From the NCBI RefSeq assembly GCF_014201735.1, contig NZ_JACHFE010000004.1, forward strand, positions 226,275-290,274: DNA of 64,000 nucleotides. The letters run 5' to 3'. The notes beneath the pieces are model-generated. The model did not search any database and was not told where the DNA came from. It saw only the letters and a program-made list of their open reading frames with translations. Below, one piece after another: positions 9,650 to 19,200 of this stretch. Position numbers and translations under genes: made by a program. Origin of the DNA: Marinobacter oulmenensis (GTDB lineage: Bacteria; Pseudomonadota; Gammaproteobacteria; Pseudomonadales; Oleiphilaceae). Position 1 is the stretch's first letter, and every line of letters begins with the position of its first letter.

Positions 9650-11012
9650 CGAACAAACCCAACCCCTGTTCCAGAGCGGGGCCGCCGAGTCAGACGCTGA
9701 TTCGCACAAGGCACTGGGGGAGGAGTCCCTGGCCCCGCAGAAAACCCGGATCATGGGACGAGTGTCCTACCTGCTGGCCTGGTTTGGTGGCTGCGTTTCG
9801 ATCGGCACCTTCACCATGGGATCAAGCGTGGTGGGCACCCTGAACCTGATCCAGGCGACCCTGGCCATCGCCATTGGCTGTTTTGTCATCGGCGCTGCCC
9901 TGGCGCTCAATGGCGCCGCCGGCTACAAGTACGGCATCCCGTTCATGGTTCAGGCCCGCAGTGCCTTCGGCTTTTCAGGCACACGCCTGCCGGGCCTGGT
10001 CCGGGCTGTACCGGCGATCGTCTGGTACGGCTTTCAAAGCTGGATTGGTGCCGGCGCTCTGAATATGGTGTCTGCCACGCTGTTCGGTTTTGACAACCTG
10101 ATTTTCTTTTTCGTCGCCTTCCAGCTACTGCAGATCGGGCTATCGGTGATGGGCTTCCAGGGCATCAAATGGCTCGAAAACATTGGTAGCGCCTTCATCC
10201 TGGCCTCGCTGGTGTACATGTTTTACAGCACGGTGGAGCGCTATGGCGACGCACTGTCAGCCAACCTGCTGACCATGGAGGGCTCCTGGGGGCTGCCGTT
10301 CTGGGGTGCCACCATGCTGTTCCTGGGCATCTACAGCACCATGATCCTGAACGTCAGCGACTATGCCCGGGAACACAAACCCGGCACCGGCCCGGGACTG
10401 ATGACCACCATCTACTCCATGTCCATTCTGCCCTGCACCCTGTTCATGGGTCTGATCGGCTTCATGGTCTCCGAAGCCACCGGCATCGCGGACCCGATTG
10501 AGGTCTTCGCCAACGCCGTCGACAACACCCCACTGCTGATGACCACGCTGATGTTCATCGCTTTCGCCCAGGTCACCACCAACGTGCTGAACAACGTGGT
10601 GCCGCCGACCTATGTCCTGATGGATGTGTTCAAGCTGAAGTTCCGGACCGCGACCGTGATTGTCGGTCTTCTGGCGTTTGCCAGCTTCCCCTGGGAACTG
10701 GTCAAGGACGGCTCCGCCGAGGGGCTGCAGATCTTCGTTCAGACTTACTCCGCGTTCCTCGGCCCGATCTTTGCGATTCTGGTGGTCGATTACTACCTGA
10801 TCCGCCGTCGTGAACTCATTCTGGATCAGTTGTACAACCCGGAAGGGCCTTATCAGGGCGTCAACTACGCGGCGTTGGTGGCCACCGTTATCGGTGTTAT
10901 TGCCGCCTTCAGCTTCCCCGCGGTGTCCTGGTACGCCAGCCTGATTCCGGCCGGCCTCAGCTATTACCTGCTGATGAAACACTGGCCCGCCTGCCAGCGT
11001 TTCACCCACTGA
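9642..11012 (+). CDS. NCS1-family nucleobase/allantoin permease
   Basis: A 456-residue integral membrane protein with about twelve hydrophobic segments, in the NCS1 (nucleobase:cation symporter-1) family. Recognisable parts are the conserved GYKYGIPFMVQARSAFG loop, the WYGFQSWIGAGALN segment and the FLGPIFAILVVDYYLIRRR helix near the C-terminus. It should import a purine-derived ring compound such as allantoin, hydantoin or a nucleobase across the inner membrane. The ATG at 9642 has GAGG six bases upstream; in-frame ATGs at 9627 and 9630 lie further from it. It sits between the racemase and a second NCS1 gene, consistent with uptake for the neighbouring allantoin enzymes. Confidence 0.87.
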   Translation: MNSEQTQPLFQSGAAESDADSHKALGEESLAPQKTRIMGRVSYLLAWFGGCVSIGTFTMGSSVVGTLNLIQATLAIAIGCFVIGAALALNGAAGYKYGIPFMVQARSAFGFSGTRLPGLVRAVPAIVWYGFQSWIGAGALNMVSATLFGFDNLIFFFVAFQLLQIGLSVMGFQGIKWLENIGSAFILASLVYMFYSTVERYGDALSANLLTMEGSWGLPFWGATMLFLGIYSTMILNVSDYAREHKPGTGPGLMTTIYSMSILPCTLFMGLIGFMVSEATGIADPIEVFANAVDNTPLLMTTLMFIAFAQVTTNVLNNVVPPTYVLMDVFKLKFRTATVIVGLLAFASFPWELVKDGSAEGLQIFVQTYSAFLGPIFAILVVDYYLIRRRELILDQLYNPEGPYQGVNYAALVATVIGVIAAFSFPAVSWYASLIPAGLSYYLLMKHWPACQRFTH

Positions 11013-11039
11013 TTCAACGTATTCCAACGGGTGACTCCC

Positions 11040-12499
11040 ATGAAAGACAGTGAACTGAATATTCGCCGGATCGACCCCTCGCTCTACAACGAGGATCTGG
11101 GTCCCATCCCGCATAGCAAACGCTCGTGGGGCTGGTTTGAGATTTTTAATGTCTGGTCCAACGACATCCAGAGCCTGTTCGGCTACACCCTGGCTGCCTC
11201 GCTTTTCCTGAGTTACGGCCTCAATGGCTGGGCCGTGATGGGCGCCATCATCCTGGCCGGCTTCATCGTCATGGTCCTGGTCAACCTCAGTGGCAGGCCC
11301 AGCGTCAAATACGGCATTCCCTTCCCGGTACTCAGCCGGGCCAGCATGGGGGTGCGGGGTGCCAACTTCCCGGCCATGCTGCGGGGCATTGTGGGCATTT
11401 TCTGGTACGGGTTCAGACCTATTTCGCCTCAACGGCCGTGACCCTGCTGATCAGCACCTTCTACGGCACCGGTGACGGCCAGACCTTCCTGGGCCTGTCC
11501 GGCGTGGCCTGGCTGTCGTTCGTGATCGTCTGGGTGTTCCAGATTGCCATCTTCTGGAAGGGCCTCAAGCACATCCAGCGGTTCCTGAACTGGGCCGGCC
11601 CCCTGGTTTATCTGGTCATGGTGGTGCTGATGGTCATCGTCTGGACCAAAGCCGGCGACCAGCTCCTGCCAGCCGTGGGCTCGATCTTCAGCAACAGCGG
11701 CGAGGAATCCACCAGTGCCGTCGGCGCGTTTGTCGCGATCGTGGGCACCATGGTGGCCTACTTTGCGGCCGTGGTGATCAACTTCGGCGATTTTTCCCGG
11801 TTTGTACGCAGTGAAAAAGAAATGAAACTCGGCAACCTGCTGGGCCTGCCACTAAACGTGGCCTTCTTCTCGTTCATTGCCCTGATCATCACCGCCGGCA
11901 CCCTGGTGCTGTTTGGCGAACCACTGACCAACCCCACCGCCATCGTTGAACGCGTGGATTCAGTGGCACTGACCATTATCGCTGCCCTGACCTTCTTCGG
12001 GGCTACGGTCGGCATCAACCTGGTGGCCAACTTCATCCCACCGGCCTACGATCTTGCCAACCTGTTCCCGAGCAGAATCAGCTTCCGCATGGGCGGCCTG
12101 ATTACCGCGATCATCGCGTTCTTCGTGGGCGGTCTCTGGGTATCGGTGATCAGTCAGATCGGGGTGCCCGGGTTCGTCAATGCCCTGGGCGCGATCCTCG
12201 CACCGTTTTACGGCATCATCGTGGTGGACTACTACCTGGTGAAGCGCCAGAACCTCGACATGCAGCAACTGTTCTCCTCAGCTGCGGACAGCGAGTACCA
12301 CTACGTCAACGGCTGGAACACCCGGGCCCTGATGGCGTTTGCCCTGGCTGCGATGTTTTCCATTGCGACGGTTCTGGTGCCTGCGCTGAGCAGTCTCGAT
12401 GGCTACGGCTGGCTGATTGGTGCGGCACTCGGCGGGCTGTTCTACCGGGTCTTCATGCCGTCTGGAAAAGTCCTGGCAGCGGCAGAAGCACAAAGCTGA
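11040..12499 (+). pseudogene. Second NCS1-family permease, interrupted by a one-base frameshift
   Basis: The first part (11040-11441) reads as NCS1 through VKYGIPFPVLSRASMG and GIVGIFWYG, then turns into FRPISPQRP and stops. Normal NCS1 sequence resumes in the next frame (TYFASTAV, then TLLISTFYGTG) and continues to FYGIIVVDYYLVKRQ and the C-terminus at 12499. Adding one G to the GGG at 11409-11411 restores a continuous protein of about 486 residues reading WYGVQTYFAS. The loss is therefore a single base in a short G run. Both halves remain well conserved, so this is either a very recent mutation or a sequencing error. Function would parallel the upstream permease. Confidence 0.85.
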
Positions 12500-12507
12500 T
12501 CCATTAA

Positions 12508-12538
12508 ATTGCCCGCCCGGTTTCGCCGGGCGGGCAAT
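12508..12538. terminator. Bidirectional terminator between transporter and gntR
   Basis: A perfect 13-bp stem, ATTGCCCGCCCGG (12508-12520) and CCGGGCGGGCAAT (12526-12538), closes a TTTCG loop. It lies between two convergent genes and touches the gntR stop codon. T-rich tails are short on both sides, but stem strength and position support a shared terminator. Confidence 0.75.
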
Positions 12539-13284
12539 CAATCGGCAGCCGTCCGGAAAATATCTTTCAGGTCCGGGGTCTCTTCGGAGTCCTCATCAAT
12601 CGACAGCGACGCCTCGATCGACTTGAGGTGACGCTCCATGAAGTCACTCGCCTTCCGGCCTTCCCCCTCGGCAATCAGATCAATCAGCTTCCCGTGATCG
12701 TGGGATTCACAGCCCAGGTGACCGGAATTCCCGTAGACCGCCAGTATCAGGGATGAACGGGAGCACAACTGGCCGACAAAATCCGCCAGCGTGGTGTTAC
12801 CGGAAAGGCTGGCCAGACGGGAATGAAAGGCAGCAGAGAGCTTGATGGCCATTCGCTGCTCGCCGCTGCGCAGCGCTTCCCGTTCCTGACGGTCCATCTC
12901 GCGCAGTTCCCGGATTTCGGCGGCGGTGACCCGTCGGGCAGCGGTTTCCATCAGCGCGCACTCGACCATCTGACGCGCTTCAAACACATCTTTGGCCTCA
13001 TCCACCGACGGCCGGGTCACGCTGGCGCCCCGGCGCGGCGTCAGAGTCACCAGTTGCTCCATTGCCAGGCGCTGCAGGACCTTGCGCACGCCCGTCCGGC
13101 TGATACCAAACACCTCGGCCAGTGCATCTTCCCTCAAGCGGGCGCCGGGCTTGAGGCGGTGCTCAATGATCGCATCCGCTACCGACCGATAAACCGCATC
13201 CAGGCCCTTTTTCTTTCTCGATCGTGACGACGGGTTCTGTTCCTGCTCCCTGGAGGACTCTGGCACTGCCGAACTCCGACTCAT
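12538..13284 (-). CDS. GntR-family transcriptional regulator, FCD (FadR-like) type
   Basis: A 248-residue regulator. The N-terminal winged helix-turn-helix (about residues 28-95) includes LREDALAEVFGISRTGVRKVLQRLA. The C-terminal FCD ligand domain (about 100-230) carries histidines in AFHSRL, HDHGKL and ERHLKS, the usual metal and ligand positions. The lysine-rich start (SRSRKKKGLDAVY) is common in this family. Its location beside the purine block and the TTGTATAC motif shared between its promoter and the puuE/racemase region suggest it represses allantoin genes and itself until a degradation intermediate binds. The effector is unknown. Confidence 0.88.
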   Translation of the reverse strand: MSRSSAVPESSREQEQNPSSRSRKKKGLDAVYRSVADAIIEHRLKPGARLREDALAEVFGISRTGVRKVLQRLAMEQLVTLTPRRGASVTRPSVDEAKDVFEARQMVECALMETAARRVTAAEIRELREMDRQEREALRSGEQRMAIKLSAAFHSRLASLSGNTTLADFVGQLCSRSSLILAVYGNSGHLGCESHDHGKLIDLIAEGEGRKASDFMERHLKSIEASLSIDEDSEETPDLKDIFRTAAD

Positions 13285-13303
13285 TGGCGACTCCGCTGCT
13301 GGT

Positions 13304-13346
13304 TAAACCGGTTTACCCACCCATTGTATACGTTCCGTGTATGCAA
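13304..13346 (-). promoter_or_regulatory. Palindromes upstream of gntR (candidate autoregulatory operators)
   Basis: Two elements lie just upstream of the gntR start: the perfect palindrome TAAACCGGTTTA (13304-13315), and TTGTATAC (13324-13331) paired with GTATGCAA (13339-13346), an inverted repeat matching at seven of eight positions across a 7-base spacer. TTGTATAC also occurs at 8562-8569, which links the regulator to the purine promoters. Confidence 0.5.
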
Positions 13347-13376
13347 CGGCGACTGCATGACGTTACCTCAGTTCGC

Positions 13377-14933
13377 TCAGGCCTCTGCAGGCACGGCTTC
13401 GGCCTCCTCTTTCGCCGTATTCGCCAGCTCAGGCTTGTGGGTCCGGAAGAAGATAATTAACGGAATGGCGGCCAGGGTGACCCACGCCATCAGACGGAAA
13501 TCGTTCAGGTAACCGATGGTGGTCGCCTGCCTGGTCAACTCCTGATTGAGGAGAGCCAGCGTCTGATCCCGGGCCAGGCCCAGGCCCTGCTCTCCCATGA
13601 ATGCAGTGACCGGGTCCCGGAACAGGGTCAGCTGCTCACCAAGAACGGCATGGTTGGTCTGGGTGTGCCTCGCCGCCAGCGCCACCATCACCGATATCCC
13701 GATACTGCTGCCGATATTGCGCATCAGGCTGTACATGGCGGTGCCCTCGGTACGGTAGCGCGGATCCAGCGTGGAGAAGGTAATGGTACTCAACGGCACA
13801 AACACCAGCCCCAAGCCCAGGCCCTGGATAATGCCGGTGCGGATCAGGTCCGCCGGGGCTACATTCAGGTTGAACTGCGCCATGTCGAACAATGAAAGCG
13901 CCGTCAGTCCCAGACCAATGCCCACGAGGAGCCGAACATCCACACGATTGACCAGCCGGCCGACAACCAGCATGGACACCATGCTGCCGACACCTCGCGG
14001 GGCCAACAGTTCCCCGGTGGTAATCACCGGATAGCCCATCAGGTTTTGCAGGAACGGTGGCAGCAAGGCCAGTGTCGCCAGGAGGACCACACCCAGAATA
14101 AAAATGAACACCAGGCCAATCAGCAGGTTCCGGTCCCGAAACAGGCCGGGCTCCAGAAACGGCTCACGGGCGGTCATCATGTGGGCCACGAACATGTAGA
14201 AACAGAGGGCAGCGACCATCGATTCCACAATAATTTCGGCGGACGAGAACCAGTCCAGGCTCTGCCCGCGGTCAAGCATCAACTGCAGGGCACCAATCGC
14301 CAGAGACAGCAGGGCAAAACCGAAAAGATCGAACCGGCGACGGACCTTCTCGGTCTCCGGTACAAAAAGCATCATGCCGACCAGCGCCAGAATGCCCACC
14401 GGCAGGTTGATGAAAAACACCCAGCGCCAGTTGTAATACTCGGTCAGGTACCCGCCTAGCGTGGGTCCGATGATCGGCCCTACCATCACACCGACGCCCC
14501 AGAGCGCCATGGCGGAACCGTGCTTCTCCCGGGGGAAGGTGTCCAGCAGAACCGATTGTGACAGGGGCACAAGGCCAGCGCCGAAAATACCCTGCAACAA
14601 CCGGAACAGCACAATCTGCTCCAGTGACACCGCCAGCCCACAAAGCACGGAGGTAACGGTAAAGCCGGCCACAGAGATCAGGAACAGCCGCTTGCGACCG
14701 ATACGGCCGGACAGAAAGCCGGTCATCGGCGTCATGATGGCAGCGGCCACGATGTAGGAGGTCAGCACCCAGGAAATCTGCTCCGAGGTGGCCGACATAC
14801 TGCCCTGCATATTGGGCAGGGCCACATTGGCAATGGTGGTGTCGACCGTCTGCATGATGGTGGCCATCATGATGGAGACAGTGATTAACGCCCGATTCAG
14901 CCCGGCGCCGGACTTACTGGCCTGATCACTCAC
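13377..14933 (-). CDS. emrB: DHA2-family multidrug efflux MFS transporter (EmrB-like)
   Basis: A 518-residue membrane protein with about 14 hydrophobic segments, typical of the DHA2 drug:proton antiporters. It opens with VDTTIANVALPNMQGSM and has GFLSGRIGRKRLFL, the MFS motif A loop, and GVGVMVGPIIGPTLGGYL, the motif C helix of antiporters. It pairs with the HlyD-type adaptor upstream; their reading frames overlap by four bases (GTGA), and emrB uses a GTG start. Together with an outer membrane channel encoded elsewhere they should export hydrophobic compounds. The substrate is unknown. Confidence 0.9.
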   Translation of the reverse strand: MSDQASKSGAGLNRALITVSIMMATIMQTVDTTIANVALPNMQGSMSATSEQISWVLTSYIVAAAIMTPMTGFLSGRIGRKRLFLISVAGFTVTSVLCGLAVSLEQIVLFRLLQGIFGAGLVPLSQSVLLDTFPREKHGSAMALWGVGVMVGPIIGPTLGGYLTEYYNWRWVFFINLPVGILALVGMMLFVPETEKVRRRFDLFGFALLSLAIGALQLMLDRGQSLDWFSSAEIIVESMVAALCFYMFVAHMMTAREPFLEPGLFRDRNLLIGLVFIFILGVVLLATLALLPPFLQNLMGYPVITTGELLAPRGVGSMVSMLVVGRLVNRVDVRLLVGIGLGLTALSLFDMAQFNLNVAPADLIRTGIIQGLGLGLVFVPLSTITFSTLDPRYRTEGTAMYSLMRNIGSSIGISVMVALAARHTQTNHAVLGEQLTLFRDPVTAFMGEQGLGLARDQTLALLNQELTRQATTIGYLNDFRLMAWVTLAAIPLIIFFRTHKPELANTAKEEAEAVPAEA

Positions 14934-16078
14934 TGACCCGCCCCCGGCGCCCCATCAGCCGCTGTCGCGCTTCCAACGAGCCCGCGGACCCAGTCCGTGG
15001 CTGATGACAGTACCCCGGGGCCACGATGATGCCAGCCGGTGTCGATCTCCACGGTGACACTCATGCCGGACCGAAGGCGGGTAGACTCCGGCACTGTATC
15101 CAGCTCAATCCGCACCGGGACGCGCTGCACAACCTTGACCCAGTTACCGGTGGCGTTCTGGGCGGGCAGCACCGAAAACTCGGAGCCGGTCGCCCCGGCA
15201 ATGCTGGCCACATGGCCAGACAGTTCCTGATCCGGGTAGGCGTCCACCTCAATCGCGACCGGCTGACCTTCGCGAACATGGGTCAGTTGGGTTTCCTTGA
15301 GGTTTGCCTCAACCCATACCCGGTCCGTGGCCACGAGGCTCATGGCCGCATGGCCGGGCCCGACGTACTGCCCCACCACCGGCGTCTTTGACGCAATGCC
15401 AGCAAAACGCGCAGTCACACGGGTATCGTCCAGGTCCTTGCGGGCGGCAGCCAGCGATGCCTCAGCCTCCCGGTACATCGGATGCTCGGTCACCGCGATA
15501 TCCGGCTCTCCGGCCAGCCCGGCTTTCAGACGCTCCAGTGCCCTGGCGGCCTGCACTACAGCCTGCCTGGCGAGTTCCTCATCATGACTATAGCGATCCA
15601 GCACCGAATCCGACACCGCGTGGCTGGGCGACAACTCCACCTGACGCTGGTACTCCCGCCGGGCAAAGGCAAGGTTGCTGCGGGCGGTTTTCAGCTGCTC
15701 TTCCTGCTCACGGTACTGGGCTTTCAGGGTTTCTATCCGGGTACGAACGTCGGCCAGTTCGGCTTCCGCCTGCCTGGCGGCAATGCGATATCGCTCCGAG
15801 TCAATCCGGAACAGGAGTGCTCCCTCCCCCACGACCTGGTTTTCCTCAACCGATACCCGGGTAATAACACCCGATACTTCGGGCACCACCGAAACCATGT
15901 CTGCGCGCACATAGGCATTTTCAGTGTCCTCATAGCGGCCACCCAGCAGATAGATCACCCCGGAACCCACCAGAATCAGCAGGGGGACAAACACCAGCAA
16001 TACCAATCGAATGGAGGTTCGTCCCAGGATGCGGCGAGACGGAGGGGTAACGGGAGGGTTCCTGTTGTCTTCTATCAT
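14930..16078 (-). CDS. emrA: HlyD/EmrA-family membrane fusion protein
   Basis: A 382-residue periplasmic adaptor with one N-terminal transmembrane helix (LVLLVFVPLLILVGSGVIYL), a biotinyl-lipoyl half-motif (VPEVSGVITRVSVEENQVV), a coiled-coil hairpin through the middle (LKAQYREQEEQLKTARSNL) and a second lipoyl half ending in barrel strands (TPVVGQYVGPGH). It bridges the EmrB pump to an outer membrane channel. I start at the ATG at 16078, which has AGGA eight bases upstream; a TTG at 16120 would add 14 residues. It is first in the two-gene unit and has a good promoter upstream. Confidence 0.9.
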   Translation of the reverse strand: MIEDNRNPPVTPPSRRILGRTSIRLVLLVFVPLLILVGSGVIYLLGGRYEDTENAYVRADMVSVVPEVSGVITRVSVEENQVVGEGALLFRIDSERYRIAARQAEAELADVRTRIETLKAQYREQEEQLKTARSNLAFARREYQRQVELSPSHAVSDSVLDRYSHDEELARQAVVQAARALERLKAGLAGEPDIAVTEHPMYREAEASLAAARKDLDDTRVTARFAGIASKTPVVGQYVGPGHAAMSLVATDRVWVEANLKETQLTHVREGQPVAIEVDAYPDQELSGHVASIAGATGSEFSVLPAQNATGNWVKVVQRVPVRIELDTVPESTRLRSGMSVTVEIDTGWHHRGPGVLSSATDWVRGLVGSATAADGAPGAGQ

Positions 16079-16128
16079 CTGTGTTTCCTGCAGGCTTGTC
16101 TTTGTTATCACCTCTGGCAAGGTGACAT

Positions 16129-16157
16129 ATTATAAGCATGCTAATCGTAAGAGTGAA
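16129..16157 (-). promoter_or_regulatory. Sigma70-type promoter with palindromic operator for emrAB
   Basis: Read on the minus strand, TTCACT (-35, 16152-16157, four of six consensus bases) and a perfect TATAAT (-10, 16129-16134) are separated by 17 bases. The spacer holds the 8-bp palindrome AGCATGCT (16135-16142), suitably placed for repression. No MarR or TetR gene is adjacent, so the regulator is unidentified. Confidence 0.65.
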
Positions 16158-16221
16158 AGAACATTGTGGATTGCCGCAGAGGCCGGATGCATCAATGGAG
16201 AATAAGAAGGGAGAGGAGGCA

Positions 16222-16273
16222 GGACAGGGCCAGGCCCTGTCCTTCTGGATCATGTCCGGGGCCAGAGCCCCGG
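16222..16273 (-). terminator. Tandem hairpins after the autotransporter gene
   Basis: Two stem-loops lie immediately downstream of the autotransporter stop: a 7-bp stem with CAGA loop (16256-16273) and a 9-bp stem with CAG loop (16222-16242). Neither has a T-run, so this is a probable but non-canonical terminator region separating the autotransporter from emrAB. Confidence 0.45.
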
Positions 16274-16277
16274 CTTA

Positions 16278-19200
16278 TTACCAGTTAACGCTGACGCCGA
16301 GGGCACCACCCAGCCAGCTTGCATGGCTGGACTGGGAGCCACCGATCCTCGCAGTCAGTGTGGCGTAGTCATTCAGGTAGTACTCACCCGACGCGCCCCA
16401 TTCCAGGGAATCCCGTTCACGATCGCCGTCCTCGACGGTATAGACCGTTGTCGGCTGCTCACGGAAGTGCATGGATACGGCGTTATCAGAGTCGGCAAAC
16501 TCATGGTTCCAGAAAGCCGATAACTCCACAGCGAACGGGCTGGAAAGCGACTCAAACCGGGCTCGACCACCCAGTCGGGACTTCACGCTGGTCCGGTCCT
16601 GCTCTTCCACCGAGAGGTTCAAACTGCCGGCCCCGGTCTCCGAAAAGCCATCCACGGTTACATCCGCCGCAGACAGACCAACAACCGGCTGCCAGACGAG
16701 TCCTTTATGCTCGATATCGTAAGCGGCTTCGGCATAGGCGTAGAGTTCGGAGCCATCCGTCTCACCTCTGGCTGATCGGGTGCTCCCGGCCAGTTCAATG
16801 CGACGGCGGGTGTCAATGTCGCTCCGGCCGTAGGAAACCAGACCGCTCACACGCAGCCTTGCCCTCTGTTGTTGCAGTGACAGGGTCAGGAAGGTCTGAT
16901 CCATCTCCTGATCGTCGTTTACGGTATCGAATTCGACATCGGTGCTCAGTTGTGACAGCGCAACGCCGCCCACGAACGCGTGAGGGAGCCTGAAATCAAA
17001 ACCCACTGACACGGACTCGGTTTCCGTGTCATAGCCGTAGTTCTGCCGGCTGGCATCAACATCCCCGCGAATGCCGGAGGTCTCCAGCCACAACCCATAG
17101 TCTGGCCGGCCCTGACTGTTGACAGCGTCGACAGCGGAGGTAGTCACACTGTTGTCCGTCGACGCCAGGTAGACAGGCTTCGCTGAAGCACTCCCGACCA
17201 TCGATGCTCCCGCACTCTGGATAAAGTGCTGGAACACGGGCGACGATTGCCGCATGCCGATGGTTCTGGACAGAGACGCCAGGCTGCTGCCGTTAAGGGT
17301 CTGTATTGCCCGCTCAGCTTGCGCATCAGACATCCCGAGGAACTCGGGGAAAAAGCCGTCCAGGGCCGAAGAATCCTCCTGGTAAATAGCCTGAAGCGCT
17401 CCGGCGACCGCTGTCTCCGGGGCATTGCGGCCCATGTCGGAAAATGAGACGTCGTTCCTCTCCAGCGTCAGGTCCACGCTGTTGGTGTTATAACTCAGGG
17501 TTGGCGTCAGGAACGCAAGGTTGGAGGTAACGCCATCAAACTCGCCACTGACGCCACCATCCGCGGTCAGAATGCTGAAGCTGGTTGTCTGCGACCAGGT
17601 ACCGCTCTCACTGGCCTGGACCGCGACATCGCCGCCGTTGATAGTGGCTGTGCCGGTGGCCGCCAGCACATCACTGGTACCGCCAGCTTCAACTTCCACC
17701 TCAAAGACCGAGCCGGACTCAAAGGTGACGTCGCCATCCACGGTCAGCGTGTCGATACTGTTGCCCGGTGCCAAGGTGCCGCCGCTGGCAAGATCCAGCC
17801 CACCAATAGTGCCGGCCCCCATCAGGGTACCGCCGTTATTTACCGCCACTTGGCTGTTCGCCAGCGAGCCGTTCACCGCGAGTGTTCCGGCATCAACATC
17901 GGTTGTTCCGGAATAGGTACTCGCACCCGTCAGTTCCAGAAGCCCACTGCCTGCCTGGGTCAGGCTACCGGTACCACTGATATCGCCGGCAAAGGTCAGA
18001 TCATTACTGCGATTGAACGCCAGGGCACTGTTATTCAGCACGTCACCGCTCAGTGAACCGGTCGTACCGCCGTTACCGATAGCCAGAGTGCCGGCACTGA
18101 TGGTGGTGCCTCCGCTATGCGTATTAGCCCCCGTCAGAGCCAGTGTCCCGGCGCCAGACTTGGTCAGAGAGCCGGTACCGGTTACATCACCGGTATAAGT
18201 ACCTGCGGACACCTGTGAAACGTCCAGAGTCCCGTTGTTTTCAATATCGCCATTACCCAGAGAGTCGATAGAACCAACTAATGTACCGCCCGATATCAAC
18301 GTGGCATTTGAATCACCACGCGTCCCTGAGAGGGTCCAGGTCCCTGAACCGGCCTTTTCAAGGGTCGAAAACCCCACAAACTGCGTGACGCCGTCTCCGT
18401 TTTGCTCGGAAGCGGTTAAACGAGAGACATCAAAACTGCCGCTCGTCGTGGTTCCCCCGAGAGCCAGGGTATGAGTTCCCGACTGGACAACCACATCACC
18501 ACTGAAGGTGTAGCCGTCACGCAACTCGACCGTATTACCCTCGCCATTTATCTGAATGGCATTGGATTGCGTAGCACCACCAACACCCGCACTGCCGCCA
18601 CTGAGAGCGCTATTGGTGATTAAACGGTTATTGCTGCCATTGAATTGAACGGCGCTGCCACCCATGCCACCGGCACGCACCGTACTTCCCCGGTCACCGC
18701 CATCTCCACCGGTTAGCGTGCCGCCATTAACGCTGACGGTATTACCGGTCCCATTAAGCAGAACAGCTGCAGCACCCACGCCGCCATTGCGCGCATTTAC
18801 TCCATATCCGCCCGTGCCCCCGCGCCCACCGGTGACACTGCCCGTAATTTCGTATTGGTTATCAGAGCCCTCCACTCGAAGGCCGCTGCCTGCGGCCCCC
18901 GCGCTACCGGCATAAAACTGGGAGGCTGGCGCGTCTCCCCCTGCTCCGCCAGCACCACCTGTGATCGCTCCCCCCAAGTTGAAGACATTGCTTCCACCAT
19001 TTACCAGAAGCCCATCACCCCCGGCCCCCCCCGTTCCCCCGGTGGTCTGCGCTACGGTAGCCTGAGCGCCTTTAGCACCACTCCCTCCCGTCAGCGTATC
19101 GCTTCCACCCAGGTTATAGGTATCACCGTCGGTCGTGATCGCCCCGTAAGCCGCTGTGCCTGACTCACCGGGGTTTGCGCCATCCGTCCCCGAACTGGTC

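Noticed and set aside
10257..11432. 391-codon minus-strand frame across the two NCS1 genes
   Set aside because: It spans two transporter genes, is rich in His/Gln/Gly and has no recognisable domain.
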